DNA from: Pseudomonadota bacterium | GTDB lineage: Bacteria > Pseudomonadota > Alphaproteobacteria > Rhizobiales > Hyphomicrobiaceae | Assembly: GCA_018242215.1 (NCBI GenBank) | Contig: JAFECG010000017.1 | Location: forward strand, 1 to 64,000 | DNA: 64,000 nt | Direction of reading: 5' to 3' | Shown here: piece after piece, positions 56,592 through 64,000 of the stretch | How the letters are laid out: each line of letters begins with the position of its first letter | Numbering within the stretch: the stretch's first letter is position 1 | Made by a program: the position numbers and the translations under genes | The notes under the pieces: generated by a model | Databases searched by the model: none | What the model was told of the DNA's origin: nothing | The model's input: only the letters and a program-made list of their open reading frames with translations

Positions 56592-56820
56592 GCAAGGGTT
56601 CGAAGCCCAAGATATGTGGTGCGCATCGAACCGCGAGGTGCACCACGTAATCAAACCGCCGGTCCGCGCGTAGTCTCACGGATAGATTCCGAAAATCACA
56701 AAGATAAACTTCAAAAATCAAACTCCGATTTCGACGCTGTGAATTCCTCATCGGATTTTCCGCATCGGGAATACGGGGCACCAGAACTTACATCTCGCGG
56801 TTCATTAAGGGAGAAAGGCA

Positions 56821-58095
56821 ATGAGGAAGTTAATACTCGGGCACCTTGTCTATTTATATACGCCGTTAGGCGTTCTTGCATGCACTCTCGGAATTCTGAA
56901 AGGCGGCAATTGGGCATGGCTCGGCGTCGCAATTTTCGGAATGAATATCGTGCTCGACACCTTGTCCGCCGGTCTTCATCTGCGCGGTGCGGCGTCCGAC
57001 AGGGACGGTGCACCCGCTGGCGTTCCCGCGGTACTCAACGTCATGATGTACCTCCAGCTCATCAATTTCATAGGGCTGCAGCTGGCGCTTGCATGGCGCG
57101 TTTATCAGTACCTGAAGGGCGTGCCGATCGAGACCATGTCCTGGAACGGCTATGAATATACGAACGGCATGGACGGATTGACGTTGTACGGCGCGGTCAT
57201 CGGCGCCGGTATGCACCAGGGGCTCGGCATTATCTTCGGCCACGAGCTCGCACACACAAAGGGCATCGGCTTTGCAATCTCGCGCTGGATGATGGCGCTT
57301 TCCGGGACGGCGCATTTCTGCTTCGCCCACGTTTACAATCACCATCTCGAGCTTGGTCGCGCTTGGCTTGGGCCCGAGGGCAACAAGATGGGCGACGATA
57401 CAGATCCGGCGACGTCTCCGCGGGGACGCTCGATCTACAAACATTTCGTAATCTCGCACATCGGCCAATCGTATTTCGGCGTGATGACCGAGAGCAAGCG
57501 TCTGAAGCGCATGGGCAAGTCGTTCTTCTCGTTCTCGAACCGGTGGATCCGCGGCTATCTCATGAGCCTGCCGACGGTCGCGCTGTTTGGTTACGCCGGT
57601 TACGCCGGAAGCGGAGACGTGCGCGGCATGCTCTTTGGCCTCGCCGTCATGCTGGTGGTTTGGATCATTTCAAACTTCGAGCTCGAAGCGCTCAATTACA
57701 TGGAGCATTACGGGCTGATCCGCGTGAAGGGCGAGCCGATCGAGTATCGCCACTCTTGGGATAACGACACACTCTTCACCGGTTGGGCATTCATCGAAAT
57801 CGGACGCCAGGCGGACCACCACGACCGCGGCGAGACGCACTTCTGGGAACTCACGGGCGTTGGCGGCCCACCGACAGGCGCCCCCAATGCACGCATCGGC
57901 TACTACACGGAATTCGTGCTCACGCTGGTCCCGCCGCTTTGGCACTACATCATGCGCCGCAAGCTGGCGATCTGGGATCGGGATTTCGCGAGCCCAGAAG
58001 AACGCAAGATCGCAGCCAAGATCAACAAGGCCGTTGGCTACGATCTCGACCCGCAAAAGATCGAGGGCAAGCACCTCGAAGTCAGCTACGCGTAA
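56821..58095 (+). CDS. Divergent AlkB-like diiron membrane monooxygenase
   Basis: A 424-residue membrane protein of the alkane hydroxylase/fatty acid desaturase group, start behind GGGAGAAAGGC. Spans lie near residues 8-25, 33-50, 75-95, 122-140, 245-262 and 270-285. His boxes: HELAHTKG (141-148), AHVYNHH (169-175), NYMEHYGL (292-299) and RQADHHDRGETHFWEL (329-344). Classic AlkB has EHNxGHH and LxRHSDHH; here a Gly is replaced by Asn, an Arg-His by Arg-Gln, and about a dozen residues are inserted before the DPATS motif. It probably hydroxylates a small hydrophobic or methylated substrate, not known. No rubredoxin gene follows; a [2Fe-2S] reductase does. Confidence 0.8.
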   Translation: MRKLILGHLVYLYTPLGVLACTLGILKGGNWAWLGVAIFGMNIVLDTLSAGLHLRGAASDRDGAPAGVPAVLNVMMYLQLINFIGLQLALAWRVYQYLKGVPIETMSWNGYEYTNGMDGLTLYGAVIGAGMHQGLGIIFGHELAHTKGIGFAISRWMMALSGTAHFCFAHVYNHHLELGRAWLGPEGNKMGDDTDPATSPRGRSIYKHFVISHIGQSYFGVMTESKRLKRMGKSFFSFSNRWIRGYLMSLPTVALFGYAGYAGSGDVRGMLFGLAVMLVVWIISNFELEALNYMEHYGLIRVKGEPIEYRHSWDNDTLFTGWAFIEIGRQADHHDRGETHFWELTGVGGPPTGAPNARIGYYTEFVLTLVPPLWHYIMRRKLAIWDRDFASPEERKIAAKINKAVGYDLDPQKIEGKHLEVSYA

Positions 58096-58120
58096 AATTC
58101 AAAAATTGACCAATGAAGAA

Positions 58121-58146
58121 GACGATCCGCCATCAGGCGGATCGTC
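58121..58146 (+). repeat. Perfect 11-bp intercistronic hairpin
   Basis: GACGATCCGCC, loop ATCA, GGCGGATCGTC form a perfect stem in the 71 bases between the AlkB-like and globin genes, ending just before the globin ribosome-binding site (GGGAGGAA). No T-run follows. It may stabilise the upstream message, mark a processing site or lower readthrough. Confidence 0.7.
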
Positions 58147-58166
58147 GGCCGGGAGGAAATGTTACG

Positions 58167-58568
58167 ATGGATACCGAAGTAGTCGTCGAATCTCTGAAAT
58201 CCGCCAGCGCCGAGCCAACTCTCTACGAACGTCTGGGTCGCCGTCCGCGCATCGAAGAAATCGCAGAAGCGATTTGGAATAATCACATCACGAATCCGCT
58301 GATCAAGCAGCGCTACGTGAATAGCGATCCCGTCAAGGTCAAGCAGATGGTGACGGAGATGTGCTGCGCCGGGTTCGGCGGGCCGGAAGCCTACACTGGC
58401 AAAGATATGAAGACTGCTCACACAGGGATGAATATCAACGAAGTCGAATTCATCGCCGTCTGCGATGACGTTCTCGATGCACTGGAAAAGTGCAACGTCG
58501 GCAAGCGGGAAAGAGATGAGATCCTGGCGATCCTCTACTCACTCAAAGCCGACATTGTCCACCTGTGA
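58167..58568 (+). CDS. Truncated haemoglobin (group I-like)
   Basis: A 133-residue globin with start at 58167 behind GGGAGGAA; an upstream ATG at 58113 lies before the hairpin and is less likely. TLYERLGRRPRIEEIAEAIW and the haem-ligand His region AYTGKDMKTAHTGMNINEVE followed by F fit trHb group I; Cys-Cys near residue 66 is unusual. Truncated globins bind O2 or NO and may deliver O2, detoxify NO or protect an enzyme. Encoded between an O2-using diiron oxygenase and its likely reductase. Confidence 0.88.
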   Translation: MDTEVVVESLKSASAEPTLYERLGRRPRIEEIAEAIWNNHITNPLIKQRYVNSDPVKVKQMVTEMCCAGFGGPEAYTGKDMKTAHTGMNINEVEFIAVCDDVLDALEKCNVGKRERDEILAILYSLKADIVHL

Positions 58569-58608
58569 ACACTAGGAAAGAGAAAACTCCTGAACGGGGT
58601 TCGCATTG

Positions 58609-59691
58609 ATGTTTGGCTTCTTCAAAAAAAATAAAGGGCCGTTCTCGGCGACGTTACGTCCTTCCGGTCAGACCATAACGGTTAAAGGTGGGAGTTCGGA
58701 AAACTTGCTGAAAGCGGCCCTCGATGCCGGCATAAAATGGCCGTATAGCTGCCGAGTTGGGAGCTGCGGCACGTGCAAATGCAAACTCGCGAGCGGCCAG
58801 ATCAAGCCTCTCAACGACTTCAGCTACGTCCTGTCGGGTGAAGAACTGGACGCAGGTTACATTCTTGCCTGTCAGACGATGCTCAAAAGTGACATCGAAG
58901 TTGAGGTTGAAACGCTCGATGGCGCAAACGGCGTCGATCTGGCGAAAAGCCGAAGCCTCGACGGAACGATCACGCAAGTCACTCCGCTGACGCACGATAT
59001 TGTCGAGGTCCAAATCGAGCTCGATGGAAATCTAGACGACTATCTGGCGGGGCAATACGCCGACCTCGCTTTACCCGGTGTGGTAGATCGTGCGCGATCA
59101 TATTCCTTTTCGAGAGCGCCAAGCCAAGGGAAGCCCAATCAGGTCAGCTTCTTCATCAGGCGCGTAAAGAATGGCAAATTGACCGAATGGCTTCACTCTG
59201 CTGATCGGGTGGGAGAACGCATCGTTCTCGATGGGCCACATGGTTCCTTCTATCTTCGGGATCCCTCCGGACCGATTTTGCTTGTCGCTGGTGGCAGCGG
59301 GCTGGCTCCCATTCGCGCGCTGCTTCAACAAATCGCTGATGAGGGGCGCGCGATCGATACGACACTTATTTTCGGAGCGCGGACACAGAAGGATCTCTAT
59401 TGCCTGGACGATATCAATAGTTTTGCCTCCCGATCGAAAGGCAAATTCCAGTTCATTCCCGTGCTTTCCGTCGAGACAAACGAGACTGGCTGGCCCGGCG
59501 CCGTTGGAAACTGCCCGGATGCTATCACGCCAGATATGCTCGAGCTTGAAAACAGCCACGCCTATTTGTGCGGGCCGCCGATTATGATCGACGCGGCCGT
59601 GGATCGGCTTAAGGCAATTGGCTTGAAGGACACGCAGATCTTCTTCGACAAATTCCTCGATGCGTCTTCGATGCCGGGAGGGAGAGCATGA
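58609..59691 (+). CDS. [2Fe-2S] ferredoxin-FAD-NAD(P)H reductase
   Basis: A 360-residue electron-transfer protein. Domain order: plant-type [2Fe-2S] domain (residues 8-95; Cys ligands in YSCRVGSCGTCKCKL and LACQT), FAD-binding domain (RSYSFSRAP), NAD(P)H-binding domain (LLVAGGSGLAPIRALLQQI; CGPPIMIDAAVDRL). This is the layout of single-component reductases such as BenC or XylA, fit to supply electrons to the AlkB-like oxygenase. The ATG at 58609 follows a TTG at 58606; 40 bases after the globin. Confidence 0.92.
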   Translation: MFGFFKKNKGPFSATLRPSGQTITVKGGSSENLLKAALDAGIKWPYSCRVGSCGTCKCKLASGQIKPLNDFSYVLSGEELDAGYILACQTMLKSDIEVEVETLDGANGVDLAKSRSLDGTITQVTPLTHDIVEVQIELDGNLDDYLAGQYADLALPGVVDRARSYSFSRAPSQGKPNQVSFFIRRVKNGKLTEWLHSADRVGERIVLDGPHGSFYLRDPSGPILLVAGGSGLAPIRALLQQIADEGRAIDTTLIFGARTQKDLYCLDDINSFASRSKGKFQFIPVLSVETNETGWPGAVGNCPDAITPDMLELENSHAYLCGPPIMIDAAVDRLKAIGLKDTQIFFDKFLDASSMPGGRA

Positions 59692-59710
59692 GCTGCAGGA
59701 AATTCGGCAA

Positions 59711-60247
59711 ATGAACCGACGGAACGAGATGGCACCAATGACGAATTTAAAAGACGCGTCCGCTCCCGTGGATGAAAACTCATTTGAGTTCTCACTCAAA
59801 GGGGCATGCATGAAATGTGCAGTCTGTACAAATTCCTGCAAATCCGGTGACGTGCGCGCGAAGCTCCAAAAAGCAGGTGTTCGTATAACGCGCCAGCGAC
59901 TCGAGCTTGCGAAACGGCTTTTTCACGGAGGGGACCGCCACTTCACGGCAGACAGCCTGTACGAAGAGGCGTTATCCGGCAAAGCACCGGTCTCTCTTGC
60001 CACGATCTACAATACTCTTCAGCAGTTTGTCAGCGCCGGGCTGGTCAGGAGATTGCCGATCGAAGGGCAAAGAGCTTGGTACGACACCAATGTCTCTGAG
60101 CATCATCATCTCCTCTTCGAGGAAGACAACTGCATCTACGATATTCAGGATGGGGAGGTGTCGATCAGTCAGCTTCCTCCCATTCCCGCGGGCATGACCG
60201 TCTCACGCGTAGAGGTCGTCATTCGCCTCAGGCGCAATGCAGTATGA
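59711..60247 (+). CDS. Irr-like Fur family regulator with Cys-rich N-terminus
   Basis: A Fur-superfamily repressor, about 178 residues (starts at 59729 and 59738 are also possible). The winged helix (VRITRQRLELAKRLF, APVSLATIYNTLQQFVSAGL) is followed by VSEHHHLLFEEDNCIYDI and an ending VEVVIRLRR, both close to Irr, the haem-responsive iron regulator of alphaproteobacteria. Ahead of the HTH is a cluster GACMKCAVCTNSCKSGD with four Cys, not standard in Irr, that could bind haem, a metal or an iron-sulfur cluster. Begins 19 bases after the reductase gene, so it likely controls this operon. Confidence 0.82.
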   Translation: MNRRNEMAPMTNLKDASAPVDENSFEFSLKGACMKCAVCTNSCKSGDVRAKLQKAGVRITRQRLELAKRLFHGGDRHFTADSLYEEALSGKAPVSLATIYNTLQQFVSAGLVRRLPIEGQRAWYDTNVSEHHHLLFEEDNCIYDIQDGEVSISQLPPIPAGMTVSRVEVVIRLRRNAV

Positions 60248-60354
60248 ACCGGCGGCTGCATTCGCGCCACGAATGGATCGCGACTGCAGAGATCTTTTCC
60301 GAACTTTCTGAGAGACAGCTAAGACGGGAAACGAAGCACGTTTTTGGAAGATAG

Positions 60355-60654
60355 CTATACGTTTTCCCTGCGCACAACGATCGCGTTTCCGTCGAGCAAG
60401 CCGCGTTTGAATATTCCTCTTGCGGCACTTTCGAGCGCACTTCGGTGCTTTTTGAATGCCGGGAGATATTGAGATTTCTCTAGATCGGAATTCGCTTCAA
60501 GCTTCTCAAGCGTTGCAGCGCGCGCCCAGCAGACGATGTTTCGCTTTCCATCTGACATTGTCCAGCGCACGGCCAACCCGTCGACCTCCGCGGCATCAGT
60601 CGTCGACATGAGTGGCAATTCTGCCGTTTCGTTTTTGCCGCGTTTCCCCCACAT
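60355..60654 (-). CDS. DUF1488 family protein
   Basis: A 99-residue protein with the DUF1488 pattern: VDGLAVRWTMSDGKRNIVCW, then FKKHRSALESAARGIFKRG and an ending GNAIVVRREN. Function unknown. The ATG at 60654 lies five bases after the stop of the hydrolase gene with no ribosome-binding site of its own; a GTG at 60663 would overlap that stop (GTGA). Translation is probably coupled. Confidence 0.65.
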   Translation of the reverse strand: MWGKRGKNETAELPLMSTTDAAEVDGLAVRWTMSDGKRNIVCWARAATLEKLEANSDLEKSQYLPAFKKHRSALESAARGIFKRGLLDGNAIVVRRENV

Positions 60655-60659
60655 GACTG

Positions 60660-61706
60660 TCACGCCGCGAGCAGATCTCGAAGGCAGGTATCGATAGCGG
60701 CGTTGTAATTCGGATCCGTGCCGAAAAGCGCCAAATGTCCCCAGGGTGATGATATTCGTTTGAGTTCGCTGTTCGCGATCATCGACTGCTCCGCCTGGAG
60801 ATCGGCGATCGGAAAGAAGACATCCTCTGTAATGGCAATGATGCAGACCTTTGCTGCGATCCTGGAAAGCGCAGATTTCAGGCACCCATTTGTGTGCCTG
60901 CTGACGTCGCCATTCTGCCATTTGTGCAGCATGAGCAGCAGATTGTTGGCATCTTGCGGAGCGAAGTGTGCTTCGACAAAATTCATGACGAAGTCATCAG
61001 GTGAGGCAAAGCCGATATCCCACCAGCCTTCCGTCGAAAATAGTTGAGGCGTAAAACCCGATGCAGCAAACACACGAGCATGGCGTCGCAAGCCGCGATG
61101 CAATGCCCCCGAGCGCGTATACCAACCCTCGTCCCAATTGGGATCGCTGCAGATGGCATCAATGAAAGTCTGAACCAGAAGACTGTTGTGGGAGGTCACC
61201 TTGGCGGTCCCGGCAATCGGCGCCGCGCGTTTGACGACGTCGGGATATCGCACTGCCCATTCATATGTCTGCTGTGCTCCCATCGAGCCACCGAGAACCA
61301 GCGCGAGCTTCGAAAGTCCGAACTTCTCGGTGATAAGCTTGTGTTGCGCTACAACGTCGTCTGCGATCGTGACGATCGGAAAGCCGGCGCCGCCGGCCGG
61401 TGGGGCAGAGTTGCTCGGAGACGTCGATAAACCGTTACCAAGCTGGTTGGCAATGATGATGAAGTACTTTTCTGGATCGAGAGCGCGCCCGGATCCCACA
61501 TAGGCTTGTTCGATGATCCCGGATGTGCCCGAGTACCAGGTCGGAAAGAGGATGGCATTGTCTTTTCCGGGCGAAAGAGTGCCAATCGTTCTATAGGCGA
61601 GCTTTGCTCCCCTTAAGCGATAGCCTGACTCGAGATCGAAGTTGCCCAATTCAAATAGTTCGTATGGTCCGTGAATTTCGCGGGAATAATAGGTGCGGTC
61701 GGACAT
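60660..61706 (-). CDS. Homoserine O-acetyltransferase-like alpha/beta hydrolase
   Basis: A 348-residue MetX-like alpha/beta hydrolase. The nucleophile elbow LVLGGSMGAQQTYEWAVRYP, acid ITEDVFFP and base SPWGHLALFG are visible. The usual MetX N-terminus (GxxLxxVxVAYETYG) is replaced by YRLRGAKLAYRTIG, so it may be one of the many MetX-like hydrolases that do not acetylate homoserine. No methionine genes are nearby. It is followed by a DUF1488 gene. Confidence 0.78.
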   Translation of the reverse strand: MSDRTYYSREIHGPYELFELGNFDLESGYRLRGAKLAYRTIGTLSPGKDNAILFPTWYSGTSGIIEQAYVGSGRALDPEKYFIIIANQLGNGLSTSPSNSAPPAGGAGFPIVTIADDVVAQHKLITEKFGLSKLALVLGGSMGAQQTYEWAVRYPDVVKRAAPIAGTAKVTSHNSLLVQTFIDAICSDPNWDEGWYTRSGALHRGLRRHARVFAASGFTPQLFSTEGWWDIGFASPDDFVMNFVEAHFAPQDANNLLLMLHKWQNGDVSRHTNGCLKSALSRIAAKVCIIAITEDVFFPIADLQAEQSMIANSELKRISSPWGHLALFGTDPNYNAAIDTCLRDLLAA

Positions 61707-61987
61707 GACTAATCCATCCCTTCCTTCGTGTTGTTCTGAACGGTAGTCTGTCGGATCGATCGGAACGTCGCAGCCGTCGAACCTATAGAGGTATCCGGGA
61801 GAGTTTCGCAGTCCGTTCGATTTCTCGTGCCTTGCGTAATTTTACCCGGCGCCATTGCGGGAGCCTCTGTTTCGAGGCGAGGGGATATTGGAAAATAAAA
61901 TGATTGTTGACCCGATCGAACGGGCCTAAATCTCCGTTGCCTATGGTGTCCGCCCCCCGCGGGCACCTCCGACACTTCGGATTGAGC

Positions 61988-62377
61988 ATGCCCGTGCGTG
62001 GATCCAAACGATTGCAGTATGGAATCGTTGCAATCGCAGTGCTTGGAACCTTGCTGAACGCTTGGGTCCTCACCGTTCATACGACGACGGTGCTTTTAGC
62101 CGCCCTTCATGCAAGCCCGGGTGACATCACGATATGTCACGCACGACCACCCGTCACACAAGTGCCGGACGGTAAGAACGATAGGCGCCTACCGAAAAGT
62201 GACTGTCCCATTTGTTCAGGCTTCACAGCTCTGCACATCGCTATTATTGCTGCGCCAATCGACCATGGCGTATCTGCCGTTGGAGAGGGCTGCGGAGCAG
62301 TTGAAGCTCTATATGATCTGGCGGTCGATCATCGTCCTCGTGAAATTCTTAATCGAGGGCCGCCTCTCCAATCCTAG
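61988..62377 (+). CDS. DUF2946-like small membrane protein
   Basis: About 129 residues with one hydrophobic segment (YGIVAIAVLGTLLNAWVLTV), ITICHA, and a CPIC pair in KSDCPICSGFTALHIAIIAA, ending in RGPPLQS. This layout fits the DUF2946 family, often encoded near copper genes. The start is uncertain (ATG also at 61943 and 61904). The overlapping frame at 62109-62480 has no such features. copC and copD follow. Confidence 0.55.
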   Translation: MPVRGSKRLQYGIVAIAVLGTLLNAWVLTVHTTTVLLAALHASPGDITICHARPPVTQVPDGKNDRRLPKSDCPICSGFTALHIAIIAAPIDHGVSAVGEGCGAVEALYDLAVDHRPREILNRGPPLQS

Positions 62378-62534
62378 CGTGTATCGAACGCAATGGACGC
62401 TCTTTCGCGGCTCGCACCGTCCTGCGAGCCGTGGAGAGCCGGCCCGGAACGCGCGACATTTCCTTGAAGTACATGGCTAGCCGCCAATGGATATCATAGG
62501 CCTTGGAACTGAAGCAGTGAGAGGAAAATTCACG

Positions 62535-62894
62535 ATGAAAATCACAGTTTGTAAAAAACTGGCGGTCGCTTTTTTGACATCCTTCGCGTTCGCGAACGCA
62601 GCAGCGGCGCATGCCAAGCTCGACAGCGCCGATCCTGCCGCCGGGAGCACGGTGAGTTCATCGCCCACTCAAGTCACGATGCATTTTACCGAGGAGCTCG
62701 AGCCAAAATTCAGCGGTGCCGAAGTTGATGATGCGGGAGGGACGCGCGTTGATGCCGGAAGCTCCGTTTCTGGGAGCACAATGCGCGTCGGCCTCAAAGC
62801 GCTCAAGGTCGGGACGTACACGGTCCAGTGGCACGCCCTGTCGCTCGATACCCACAAAACTCATGGAAGTTTCAAATTCCACGTCGGAAAATGA
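62535..62894 (+). CDS. copC: CopC-like periplasmic copper-binding protein
   Basis: A 119-residue CopC domain protein with start at 62535 behind GAGAGGAA. The signal peptide ends at AAAA so that the mature protein begins HAKLDSADP, placing His at the N-terminus as in CopC Cu(II) sites. SSPTQVTMHFTEELEPKFSG and ALSLDTHKTHGSFKF complete the fold and the second His cluster. It probably hands copper to CopD, whose gene starts 14 bases later. Confidence 0.9.
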   Translation: MKITVCKKLAVAFLTSFAFANAAAAHAKLDSADPAAGSTVSSSPTQVTMHFTEELEPKFSGAEVDDAGGTRVDAGSSVSGSTMRVGLKALKVGTYTVQWHALSLDTHKTHGSFKFHVGK

Positions 62895-62908
62895 GCTGAG
62901 GCTTAAGC

Positions 62909-63802
62909 GTGAACGATCCGCTGATTTTTTGGCGCGCGATACATTTTCTCGCAACCCTTCAGGCAGCGGGCATCGTATTGTTCCGCATACTCATTCTCCG
63001 AGACCAGGGTACGCTGCAGCAACGGCGTACCCTTGATCGTATTTTTTGGACCAGCCTGGCGATCACCTTCGCGTCGGGGCTGGGCTGGTTTCTCGCGATC
63101 GCCGCGTCGATTGGCGACGCATCATTACCAGTGGCGATCTCCGACGGGACCGCTGCGATGCTGTTGACGACGACACAGTTCGGTATCGCGTGGCTCGCGC
63201 GAAGTCTGACAGGTGTGGGGCTCGCCATATGCGAGCTCGCCACGGAGAGCACAAATGCTTTTGTCAAACTTCTGAGGGCAGCATTGGCAGTCGCGCTCGT
63301 CGGCGGATTGGCGTTCGCTGGTCACGCAGGCTCGGAGCCAGGTTTGCGCGGCGATATACATCTCGCCGCCGATATCCTTCATCTCACCGCAGCAAGCCTT
63401 TGGCTGGGAGGGCTTTTACCCTACGCCGTCTGTCTCGCGACGCTGAGGAAGGACACATCCTCTCATTCGATCCGTAGCATCTGCGACATCACCGAGAACT
63501 TTTCCAATGGGGCAATGGCCGCAGTTCTTCTCATCGTTGCAACGGGAATCATAAACGCAGTGAATCTCGTTGGCAGCGTTGAACTGCTCTTCTCTTCAAG
63601 CTACGGCCGCTTGCTTCTGCTCAAATTGGCCGTCTTCTTCGCCATGATGGTCATCGCTGCCACCAACCGCTTCGTTCTCACGCCGCTGCTATCGGGGCGG
63701 AAGGCGATAGCGGTTATACAGCGTAACGCTTTCATCGAAGCCGCTTTGGGCGTTGTGGTGATTGCCATCGTCGCCATTCTTGGAACAATGGCGCCAGCGT
63801 AA
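62909..63802 (+). CDS. copD: CopD family copper import/export membrane protein
   Basis: A 297-residue inner-membrane protein with about eight spans and the CopD-type motifs RAIHFLATLQAAGIVLF near the start, GHAGSEPGLRGDIHLAADIL near residue 145 and NRFVLTPLLSG near residue 250. With CopC it likely moves copper across the inner membrane. The conserved His residues near both membrane segments are present. Convergent with the partial gene at the window end. Confidence 0.88.
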   Translation: MNDPLIFWRAIHFLATLQAAGIVLFRILILRDQGTLQQRRTLDRIFWTSLAITFASGLGWFLAIAASIGDASLPVAISDGTAAMLLTTTQFGIAWLARSLTGVGLAICELATESTNAFVKLLRAALAVALVGGLAFAGHAGSEPGLRGDIHLAADILHLTAASLWLGGLLPYAVCLATLRKDTSSHSIRSICDITENFSNGAMAAVLLIVATGIINAVNLVGSVELLFSSSYGRLLLLKLAVFFAMMVIAATNRFVLTPLLSGRKAIAVIQRNAFIEAALGVVVIAIVAILGTMAPA

Positions 63803-63806
63803 AACG

Positions 63807-64000
63807 TCAATCGTCCAAATCGCCTTCGGCAAGCATTTCACGCCGCATGTCCATCTTCGCGCGTAGGCCCGAGATGTCGAAGCCAATCTGACGACATTGC
63901 GCAATCAAAGCCTCAGTATCGTTCAAGTGCACACTAGCCATGGCCCAAAGCGATGCTGACCGGCCGCCGGTGCGACAGTAGGCAAATATGGGTCCCGGCA
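63807..64000 (-). CDS. Partial: TIGR01244-type phosphatase/sulfurtransferase-like domain, C-terminal part
   Basis: The 3' end of a gene that begins beyond the window. The visible C-terminus of about 64 residues has GPIFAYCRTGGRSASLWAMA, the Cys-containing loop of beta-lactamase-hydrolase-like (BLH) phosphatase domains, and ends DMRREMLAEGDLDD. Such domains occur alone or fused to a rhodanese or persulfide dioxygenase. Confidence 0.65.
   Translation of the reverse strand, partial: PGPIFAYCRTGGRSASLWAMASVHLNDTEALIAQCRQIGFDISGLRAKMDMRREMLAEGDLDD

Noticed and set aside
56594-56607. tRNA T-loop-like GGGTTCGAAGCCC after the peroxiredoxin gene
   Set aside because: No D-arm, anticodon arm or acceptor stem fits; upstream bases are the coding end of the peroxiredoxin gene.
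62109-62480. Plus-strand frame of 123 codons overlapping the DUF2946-like gene
   Set aside because: The competing frame carries the hydrophobic segment, the CPIC pair and a family-like ending; this one has none.

Overview
The window looks like chromosome from an alphaproteobacterium of the Hyphomicrobiales (Rhizobiales), possibly Hyphomicrobium-like. This is inferred from the gene content: an Irr-like Fur regulator, a FixL/FixJ-like two-component pair, dimethylglycine-dehydrogenase-type demethylases with ETF, and GDP-fucose genes. No rRNA, tRNA, CRISPR array, insertion sequence or phage gene was recognised. Genes are densely packed on both strands, often with 4-bp start/stop overlaps.

Layout. 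0-1.2 kb: a TonB-type energy transducer. 1.2-7.5 kb (minus): a complete cytochrome bd operon cydDCABX with a near-perfect FNR/FixK box upstream of cydD. 7.8-8.7 kb: a Tat-exported dienelactone-hydrolase-like protein. 8.8-12.8 kb: a FUSC/DUF1656/HlyD efflux operon divergent from a TetR regulator, with a palindrome between them. 12.9-14.4 kb: an EthD protein and a proline-rich membrane protein. 15-17.2 kb: a polysaccharide ABC exporter whose ATPase gene carries a one-base frameshift. 17.2-19.6 kb: an RNA methyltransferase, a cupin and small membrane or secreted proteins. 19.9-22.7 kb: two diheme cytochromes c around a Tat-exported DsrE-like protein, resembling a thiosulfate dehydrogenase module. 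22.8-24.9 kb: GDP-mannose dehydratase and GDP-fucose synthase. 25.3-28.9 kb: Hsp20, a fusion of protein-isoaspartate methyltransferase with an erythromycin-esterase domain, and a Nudix hydrolase.

28.9-44.9 kb is the most striking part. One minus-strand run of nine genes reads kinase, FAD/GcvT demethylase, ProX, ProV, tandem ProW, FAD/GcvT demethylase, kinase, EtfB, EtfA. It is flanked by a DeoR-type regulator (with a palindromic operator candidate in the divergent promoter region), a class III PLP enzyme and a HAD phosphatase. Together these suggest uptake, phosphorylation and N-demethylation of a quaternary or methylated amine.

45.2-56.6 kb: a P-type proton-pump-like ATPase, a secreted protein, a LysR protein lacking its DNA-binding domain, a large hybrid sensor kinase with a FixJ-like regulator, an acyl-CoA dehydrogenase, a Nif11-like protein with a partner, an azoreductase and a 1-Cys peroxiredoxin. 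56.8-60.25 kb: an apparent four-gene operon of a divergent AlkB-like diiron membrane oxygenase, a truncated haemoglobin, a [2Fe-2S] flavin reductase and an Irr-like regulator with a Cys-rich N-terminus. 60.4-64 kb: a homoserine-acetyltransferase-like hydrolase, a DUF1488 protein, a DUF2946-like protein, CopC, CopD and the 3' end of a phosphatase/sulfurtransferase-like gene.
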